Positions 58,223 to 64,000 of a DNA stretch of 64,000 nucleotides are shown here, in pieces; positions within the stretch are counted from its first letter, which is position 1; the number at the start of each line of letters is the position of its first letter. This DNA is from Maritimibacter sp. Lineage in GTDB: Bacteria > Pseudomonadota > Alphaproteobacteria > Rhodobacterales > Rhodobacteraceae. The DNA is taken from NCBI GenBank assembly GCA_017792445.1, contig CP051232.1, positions 4,376,001 to 4,440,000 of the forward strand, read 5' to 3'. The position numbers and the translations under genes were made by a program. The notes beneath the pieces are model-generated. The model worked only from the letters and a program-made list of their open reading frames with translations, had not been told where the DNA came from and did not search any database.

Positions 58223-61200
58223 ATGGCCACGGTCTTCATCAGCCACGCCAATCAGGACGATGCCCTCGTCGGCAATCTGCTGGACTGGCTGCACCGCCAC
58301 GGCTTCCGCGATACCTTCGTCGATCACCTCGACATTCTGGGCGGCGAGAACTGGACCGACCGCCTGCGCGATCAGGCCGCGTCCTGCCGGGTGGTGATCT
58401 GCGTGATCACCGGCCACTGGCTGTCCTCGTCCGAGTGCTTCAACGAATTCCAGGCCGCGTGGTACATGGGCAAAAGCATCCTGCCGGTGTTCCTTGTCGA
58501 CCTCGCCGCGCCGCCGGACGGAGAGCCGGGGCGCCGCCTGCGCCGGGTGCTGGCCGAGACGCAGGGCGTCGACATGCGCAATGCGGTCGCGGAAGACGGC
58601 GCGCTGCGGCTGGACGCCGACCACACCACCGCCGACCTGCTGGCCCGAAGCCTGCGCGCGTTCGGCGCACAATCCGAGATCGGGCTGGACCCCACCGCCT
58701 TCGCCACCGACCCCGCGGCGCGGCCCACGCCCTTTCCCGGCCTCGTCTCGTTCGGCGACACCGACGCGGACGCGGCGATCTTCTACGGCCGCTCGCGCGA
58801 GATTGCCGAGGCGATCGAGGAACTGCGTTCGATGCGGGCCAATGCCGACCGGCGGCCGCTGGTGATCCTCGGCGTATCGGGGGCCGGCAAATCCTCGGTC
58901 CTGAAGGCGGGCATCCTGCCCCGGCTTCGGCGCGAGACGCAATCGTGGCTGCCGCTTCGCGCCTTCCGCCCGGGCATCGACCCGCTGGGGGCTTTCGCCG
59001 AGGCGATCTCGCGCAGCTTCGCGGACCTCGGCGTCACCGTTCCGCCCGGCCAGATCCGCGGGGAATTGGGCCGCGCGATCCAATCCGGCGGCCTGCCCGA
59101 CGTGTTGAACGGACTTGCCGACCGGCTTCGCACGGCGGCGGGCGCGCCGAACGCCACCATCTTGATCGCCGTCGATCAGGCCGAGGAACTGCTGCGCACC
59201 GCCGGAGAGGCCGAAACCCAGCTTGGCACCTGCCTGTCCGAGGCGCTGTCGGGCCGGCGCGGCTGGCTGGTCGCCCTGACGATCCGCACCGACAGCTTCC
59301 CCGAGTTGCAGAACCATCCCAGCTTCCGCGATCTCAAGGCGCGCGGATACGACCTGCGGCAGTTGCCGCCGTTCCGCTTCGCCGATGTGATCGAGGGACC
59401 GGCGGCGCGCTACGGGGTGCAACTGTCTCCGACCCTGGTCGACGCCTTCATGGAGGACGCGCCGGAACGCGACGCGCTGCCGCTTCTGGCCTTCGCGCTG
59501 CAACGCCTGTGGGATCAGTTCAGCGCCTCGGAAGAGTTGCGGCTTGAGGATTATCAAGCACTTGGCGGCATGTCGGGCCTGATCGCCGACGCGGCGGAAA
59601 AGGCGTTGATCGGACAGGTCCCCGGCGCCGAGATGATGCGGCTTCCCAGCGCGACCGAACAACAGCAGCGCGTGCGGCTGGCCGAGGACACCTTTGTCCC
59701 GGCGCTCGTCGACGTCGCGGAAGGCGGTGGAGTCACCCGGCGGACGGCAGACTGGAGCGCCTTCACCGAGGACCAGCAGCACCTGCTTCTTCAGTTCGAG
59801 GCATGGCGGCTTGTGGTCCGGCGCGGCGCGGGCGCCGAGGCCACCGTCGAGGTCGCGCACGAGGCGTTGTTCCGCGAATGGAGCCGGATGCGCGACTGGC
59901 TGGAGCCTGAAATCCACCGGATCGAAGTGCTGCGGGACACCGCCGACGCGGCGCGGCTGTGGGACCAGTCGGGCCGCCCCGCGGTGCTGCTGAACCACCG
60001 TGGCGCGCGCCTTGCCGAAGCGCGGGCGCTGCTGGCGCAGGACCGCTACTCCGACCGTCTGGGCGCGGCAGAGCGCGCCTATATCGAGGGCTGCGCGCGG
60101 CTGCGTCGCCGCACGCGGTTGACCGTGGCGCTGGCGGCGGGGCTGGCCCTGGCGGCGGTCGGGCTGGGCGCGTGGTCTTACATGCAGTCCGAACAGCGCA
60201 TGATCGCCGAGCGCCGCGCGGCCTTCGACGAACGGGTCGCCGCCGCGACCGGCGTGGCGGACATCAGCACGCTGGAAAGCTTCACGCATTACATCCTGAA
60301 CGACCCCTACGCCCGCTCGCGCGAGGATCGCTTCGGCGTTCTGCGCGGCGTGCTGACCGGCGCAACCGCCGCGGTCGATCCGCAATACGCGATCGCCGAA
60401 TACGCGGTGGACGCGGTGGACGTGCCGCAGTCCTCGGTGTTCGAGTTGGAATATTCCGCCGAGCGCGCCGTCGACACCCGCCTGTTCCCGGTCCTTTGGC
60501 GATCGACCGCGAATGCGCTGGCGGAATATCGGGGCTTTCCCGCGCCCGGGCATTTCTCGCTGATCGAAAACCCCGACTATCCCCCCGGCCGCATCGTGAT
60601 CCGCCGCGCGGGAGAGGTGGTGTTCGACGCGATGGCGCCCCTTACCGACACCCGGCACATGCTGGATGTGCGGACGCTCGACCGTGACGACCTGCGCCGG
60701 TTCTTCGAAGAGAACGCCGCCGCCTTCACCCCGGCAGAGCCCGCAACGCAGTCGCCGGACTACTACTACGTCCCCGACTGGAGCGTGCCGCTGTGGAACG
60801 CCGGGCGGGATCGCAACGCCAACAGCCGCGTCCTGCCGCCGGGCGTCGACTTTACCATGATGCTGCGCAACCTGCTGCTGGACCAACCCGCCATCGTGCT
60901 CGACGAGGTGGCGCTGGACGCGGTCCTGACCGCGCTGCCCGAACGGTTCGATACGGCGGTGCAGGAGTTTCTGGCGATCCGTGGCGACCGCGCGACAGAA
61001 GATGTGCTGGGCTGGATGCGGTCCGGCCATTCCCTTGCCAACCTGCCCTTCGCGCTGGGAGCCTTGACATCGGGCGGCGCTGAAATCGCACAGGTGTCGG
61101 ACCTTGGCGGCGCGGTTCTCGACCCGCCCGTGCCCGCCAATGTCGCCGAGCTTCTGCCGCCGCCGTCCGATCCTTCGCCCGATCCCTCCGAGGCGGATTC

Positions 61201-63592
61201 CGAGGATACGGCGGCCCGCGATGCCTTGCGCGCGCGTCAGGCGGATCTGGCCGACAGCCTGCGGCACGTGAGCTTTGAGGCCTCCGCGATCCGCGTGCTG
61301 GCGGCCCCGCCGGGCGCGGACATGCGGGCATGGTCCGCCCTGCAAACCGCGCTTTACCACGACAGCTCCGGCCGCCCGTCCGAGACCTTCGAGACCGCCG
61401 CCGATATGCTCCGGGCACGGCTGCTGCGGGAGTTCGGCCTGACCGGTGTCGAGGTGTCGCTCTCTGCCGACGCCCGCATTCCGCCGGGCCATGTCGCGGT
61501 CGAAACCCTCGATACCGACTGGACCGAGGCAGTCAGCGTAGATGCGTCCACCGATCCGCAGGCCATCGCCGCCGCCGTTCTTGCAAGCGCCTATGACGCG
61601 GTGGCGGCGGGGCCGCATCGTTTCGTCCAGCCTCAAACCATGCCCGGCTATCTCGACGCCGCGTCCTCCGCCCGGCGCAACTGGGCGCTTCGGACCTTCT
61701 CGCGCACCGACCTCGCCCGCCTGTCGGCGGCCCTGATCGCCCCTGACGCCGCCACGACAGAGCCACCGAGGGCTGCGCCGATGCTGCGGTTCGACTGGCT
61801 GCTGGGCGGGCTGGTGTTCTCGGCCGCCGCCAATGGCGAGTTCGACGGCGCCGCGCACCTCGCCCTCTGGCGCGACCTGCTGCACGGGGACGCCAGCGCC
61901 CCGCCTGCCTCTGGTGTGGCGGACGACGTCATGCGGGGGATCGAGCACCTGATCGCCGACGAGATCACTGCCGCCTCCACCGCCTTCGCCGCCGCCGCCA
62001 CATCGGACCCGGCAGCAGCGCGGGCCGCCTTCGTGGCCCGCTATGGCGCGGCGGAGACCGACCTGTTGCGGGCCCGTTTCCAGTCAGGTTGCGAGGATCC
62101 GGTTCGCCCAACGCTCGGTGCGCTTGAAATCGCGCAATTGGAGAGGCTTGTCAGCCATTCTTCAGACACCACATCAAGCGAAATCCCCCCTGAAGAGCTT
62201 CTGCACCTCGGCCTGTGCCTGCTTGGCGCCAAGGCGGTGAATGACCATCCCGGATGGCTGGAAGACGCCCTGTCTTTCGCTGCCACGGTCGGCGATCCGG
62301 ACCGCCTGCAACCGACGCGGGCCGGCTGGCTGGGACGCGCGATCTGGCAGGCACACGATCCCCTAGCCGACGGCGCGGGCGCGCTTGCGGTCGGGCGGCG
62401 CTTCATGCTCAGCGGGCTGGACCGCATCGACGACCTGAGCGTTCTGTATGTCGTCGCCTCGCAGCTGGCGGGCGACTGTTCTGTTCGCGCCGACACCCGC
62501 CCCTGCATGCGGCGGGTGATGGAGATGGCCGAAACGACCGGCAAGCCGATGCTGGCCATCTACGCCGCCGAGTCCCTCGCCGCCTCGATCTTCCAGGACG
62601 ACCGCGCGCGGGTGGCCGCGATGCTGGACCTGTTCGAGGCGACCTACGGACAGTCGCCCGACCTTGGCGCACAGGGCGACCCCGCGTGGTTTCAGGCTTA
62701 TGTTTCGTACCTGCGCGGGCTGCTTGCCTTCGCGGGTGGAGAAGCCGGATCCCGCGAATGGCGCAACGCCCGAATCTATCTGACCGAGGCGATGGAACAC
62801 CCCGCGTTCCGGATCTACCTTGTGCCGCTGCTGGCCAAGGTGGTCGACGCGCTGGACGGCCACGCGGCGGCGGAGAAGATCACCAATCTCGCCCTGCTCG
62901 CCGCCCCGTTCAGCGGTGCGCCCCCAAGCGAACTGGCGAACCTCTACACCCAGCGCTTCTCGGTCTCGATTCAGGCCGGACACGGCGAGGACTTCCTGCC
63001 CGAGATGGAACGCCTGACCGAAGCCACCGGCTGCGCCGACGACTTCTCGCCCAACTGCGTGTCCCCGTGGATCTGGCGCGCGGTGGCGCAGGCGGTCTAT
63101 CGCTACAAGGACTGGGAAACCGTTGCGCGCCGCGTCACCGCCAATGTCGATCACCCCTATGCCGTGCTGGTGTCGCTGATCCTGAACGCACAGGGCGGCG
63201 AAAGCGCCGGCGCGCCCGCCCTGCTGCGGCGCAAGTGGGAGGACATCGACACCACCCAATGGCCGAAGCGGATCGAGTTGGAGGACGAGGCCGTCTGGCG
63301 CGAGATCCTGTTGGGCTACGCGGTCGGTGAATTCGTCGAAGGTCTGGAACCCGATGCGCTGTATGCCGCGCTTGAGGACCCGGAGGCCTTCGCCGCGCAT
63401 CCTTTGTCGCAACTCGGCCTGCCGCGCGGCGAGATGCTGACCGAAGCCCTGTTTTACAGCGCGATGCTGGCCTTCGCAGAGGGCGACCGGCAATCCGCCC
63501 TCGACCTTCTGACACGCGCCCGCGAAGCCGATTACTGGCTGGCGCTGGAACACGCGCTGGCGGTGCCGTTGCTGGACCAGTGGTCCGAGTAG
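58223..63592 (+). CDS. TIR-domain STAND NTPase with one membrane segment and a large novel C-terminal region
   Basis: This 1789-residue protein contains an N-terminal TIR domain (about 1-145) with TVFISHANQDD and the candidate catalytic Glu75 in SSSECFNE, so NAD cleavage is plausible. A nSTAND1-like NTPase (about 170-560) follows with FYGRSREI, Walker A GVSGAGKSS (217-225) and Walker B ILIAVDQAEEL (313-323). Next is an Arg-rich segment and one membrane helix (about 633-653), then about 1130 residues that include two regions reminiscent of the FlhA/T3SS export-gate cytosolic domain (about 740-910 and 1055-1190, low confidence). A Pro-rich linker (978-990) and a helical-repeat-like end complete it. 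The start is the ATG at 58223 after AAGGAG. No WD40, TPR or nuclease signature is evident. Conflict or signalling functions are known for relatives. Confidence 0.85.
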   Translation: MATVFISHANQDDALVGNLLDWLHRHGFRDTFVDHLDILGGENWTDRLRDQAASCRVVICVITGHWLSSSECFNEFQAAWYMGKSILPVFLVDLAAPPDGEPGRRLRRVLAETQGVDMRNAVAEDGALRLDADHTTADLLARSLRAFGAQSEIGLDPTAFATDPAARPTPFPGLVSFGDTDADAAIFYGRSREIAEAIEELRSMRANADRRPLVILGVSGAGKSSVLKAGILPRLRRETQSWLPLRAFRPGIDPLGAFAEAISRSFADLGVTVPPGQIRGELGRAIQSGGLPDVLNGLADRLRTAAGAPNATILIAVDQAEELLRTAGEAETQLGTCLSEALSGRRGWLVALTIRTDSFPELQNHPSFRDLKARGYDLRQLPPFRFADVIEGPAARYGVQLSPTLVDAFMEDAPERDALPLLAFALQRLWDQFSASEELRLEDYQALGGMSGLIADAAEKALIGQVPGAEMMRLPSATEQQQRVRLAEDTFVPALVDVAEGGGVTRRTADWSAFTEDQQHLLLQFEAWRLVVRRGAGAEATVEVAHEALFREWSRMRDWLEPEIHRIEVLRDTADAARLWDQSGRPAVLLNHRGARLAEARALLAQDRYSDRLGAAERAYIEGCARLRRRTRLTVALAAGLALAAVGLGAWSYMQSEQRMIAERRAAFDERVAAATGVADISTLESFTHYILNDPYARSREDRFGVLRGVLTGATAAVDPQYAIAEYAVDAVDVPQSSVFELEYSAERAVDTRLFPVLWRSTANALAEYRGFPAPGHFSLIENPDYPPGRIVIRRAGEVVFDAMAPLTDTRHMLDVRTLDRDDLRRFFEENAAAFTPAEPATQSPDYYYVPDWSVPLWNAGRDRNANSRVLPPGVDFTMMLRNLLLDQPAIVLDEVALDAVLTALPERFDTAVQEFLAIRGDRATEDVLGWMRSGHSLANLPFALGALTSGGAEIAQVSDLGGAVLDPPVPANVAELLPPPSDPSPDPSEADSEDTAARDALRARQADLADSLRHVSFEASAIRVLAAPPGADMRAWSALQTALYHDSSGRPSETFETAADMLRARLLREFGLTGVEVSLSADARIPPGHVAVETLDTDWTEAVSVDASTDPQAIAAAVLASAYDAVAAGPHRFVQPQTMPGYLDAASSARRNWALRTFSRTDLARLSAALIAPDAATTEPPRAAPMLRFDWLLGGLVFSAAANGEFDGAAHLALWRDLLHGDASAPPASGVADDVMRGIEHLIADEITAASTAFAAAATSDPAAARAAFVARYGAAETDLLRARFQSGCEDPVRPTLGALEIAQLERLVSHSSDTTSSEIPPEELLHLGLCLLGAKAVNDHPGWLEDALSFAATVGDPDRLQPTRAGWLGRAIWQAHDPLADGAGALAVGRRFMLSGLDRIDDLSVLYVVASQLAGDCSVRADTRPCMRRVMEMAETTGKPMLAIYAAESLAASIFQDDRARVAAMLDLFEATYGQSPDLGAQGDPAWFQAYVSYLRGLLAFAGGEAGSREWRNARIYLTEAMEHPAFRIYLVPLLAKVVDALDGHAAAEKITNLALLAAPFSGAPPSELANLYTQRFSVSIQAGHGEDFLPEMERLTEATGCADDFSPNCVSPWIWRAVAQAVYRYKDWETVARRVTANVDHPYAVLVSLILNAQGGESAGAPALLRRKWEDIDTTQWPKRIELEDEAVWREILLGYAVGEFVEGLEPDALYAALEDPEAFAAHPLSQLGLPRGEMLTEALFYSAMLAFAEGDRQSALDLLTRAREADYWLALEHALAVPLLDQWSE

Positions 63593-63642
63593 ATCCACGG
63601 TCGCCCGGCAAGGTCTGGCATCGGCGGTCATCTGGAAAAGGT

Positions 63643-63697
63643 GCGGGCAGGACTTGCGAGACACAGGAGACCTTGAGGTCGCGCAAGTCCCGCCCGC
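63643..63697. terminator. Convergent hairpin between the TIR-STAND and TRAP genes
   Basis: GCGGGC-A-GGACTTGCG (63643-63658) pairs with CGCAAGTCC-C-GCCCGC (63682-63697), a 15-bp stem with one mismatch and a 23-base loop, in the 123-base gap between convergent genes. It could end both transcripts. There is no T-run. Confidence 0.5.
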
Positions 63698-63715
63698 GTC
63701 AGTCCGGCGGACGGA

Positions 63716-64000
63716 TCAGAGAAGATCCATCAGCCGCGGGAGAAACAGGATCGTTTCCGGCACGTAGGTGATCAGCAGCAGCACCGCGATGGCCGCCAGG
63801 AAGAACGGCAGCATGTGCTTCACCATCCGTTCGATGGGAATGCCCAGCACGATAGAGCCGGTGAACAGCGCCGTCCCGTAAGGCGGCGTGATCAGGCCGA
63901 TCACAAGGTTGAAGGTGGCGAAGACCCCGAAATGCACCGGGTCGATCCCAAGCTCGCCGGTCAGCGGCATCAGGATCGGCAGCACGATGAAGATCGCCGG
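63716..64000 (-). CDS. TRAP transporter large permease (DctM), C-terminal part
   Basis: The frame runs off the right edge and encodes the last 94 residues of a DctM-family protein. The conserved C-terminal segment FGVFATFNLVIGLITPPYGT is followed by two hydrophobic helices ending at LMDLL. It is an ion-coupled importer, usually for organic acids; its substrate-binding partner and small permease would lie beyond the window. It is convergent with the TIR-STAND gene. Confidence 0.85.
   Translation of the reverse strand, partial: PAIFIVLPILMPLTGELGIDPVHFGVFATFNLVIGLITPPYGTALFTGSIVLGIPIERMVKHMLPFFLAAIAVLLLITYVPETILFLPRLMDLL

Noticed and set aside
58193-61948. A 1251-codon minus-strand frame across the TIR-STAND gene
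   Set aside because: The plus-strand protein has intact TIR and Walker motifs; the antisense product is low-complexity.
1-64000. tRNA, rRNA, riboswitch, phage or plasmid genes
   Set aside because: I looked for cloverleaf-like segments, integrase or transposase motifs and origin-type repeats and saw none that I could support by eye. A covariance-model search would settle small RNAs and riboswitches.

Overview
The window looks like a chromosomal segment of a marine alphaproteobacterium of the Rhodobacteraceae (Roseobacter-type). The evidence is high GC with strong G/C third-position bias, a Paracoccus-type sox gene order, many sugar ABC, tripartite tricarboxylate (TTT) and TRAP transporters, and a dispersed repeat of the 'ccccgggatatttt' type at 30541-30606. 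I saw no rRNA, tRNA, integrase, transposase or CRISPR array.

Layout. (1) 1-7950: the tail of an unknown gene, then a sugar ABC transporter (Tat-exported binding protein, double-NBD ATPase, permease) run together with a DhaK/DhaL-type kinase pair, a convergent metallo-beta-lactamase-fold hydrolase and methylthioribose kinase MtnK. (2) 7964-16294, minus strand: a 2776-residue, probably type-I-secreted protein built of three LamG-like domains, many cadherin/Ig-like beta domains and three further ConA-like domains. It contains a near-perfect 1698-bp (566-codon) internal duplication. (3) 16997-34106: a LacI-family regulator divergent from a 16-gene myo-inositol/inositol-derivative operon. The operon holds an ABC importer, an IolH-like protein, three Gfo/Idh/MocA dehydrogenases, a TIM-barrel isomerase, an ABM monooxygenase, and IolE-like, IolC-aldolase fusion, IolD, IolB and IolI-like proteins. 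iolA/mmsA is not in the window. (4) 34114-41144, minus strand: a TTT transporter (tctC-tctB-tctA), a TetR regulator, a Gfo/Idh dehydrogenase, a DUF993 aldolase-like protein and a TIM-barrel protein, apparently one operon under a perfect 16-bp TetR-type operator. The substrate is unknown. (5) 41324-55848: a full thiosulfate-oxidation (sox) locus. soxS-soxR-YeeE run on the minus strand; soxVWXYZABCDEF run on the plus strand, followed by DUF302, a second YeeE/YedE transporter and a convergent SoxH-like hydrolase. (6) 55958-56644: an NrtR-type NUDIX protein. (7) 56645-63592: the most unusual part. A regulated tandem array of four small exported peptides, each with two cysteines framing an aromatic beta-hairpin-like C-terminus, is followed after a terminator by a 1789-residue TIR plus STAND-NTPase protein. 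That protein has one membrane segment and a roughly 1130-residue C-terminal region of unknown function. (8) 63716-64000: the C-terminal end of a TRAP large permease.

How the genes fit together. The inositol block imports a cyclitol, oxidises it, dehydrates it (IolE-like), opens the ring (IolD), isomerises it (IolB), and phosphorylates and cleaves the product (IolC fusion). The sox block oxidises thiosulfate on the SoxYZ carrier using SoxXA, SoxB and SoxCD. SoxS, SoxV and SoxW keep it reduced, SoxEF is a flavocytochrome pair, and two YeeE-type channels probably move sulfur compounds. The best candidate for an undescribed system is the peptide array beside the transmembrane TIR-STAND protein. 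The two parts have separate transcription units, so their link is a hypothesis.
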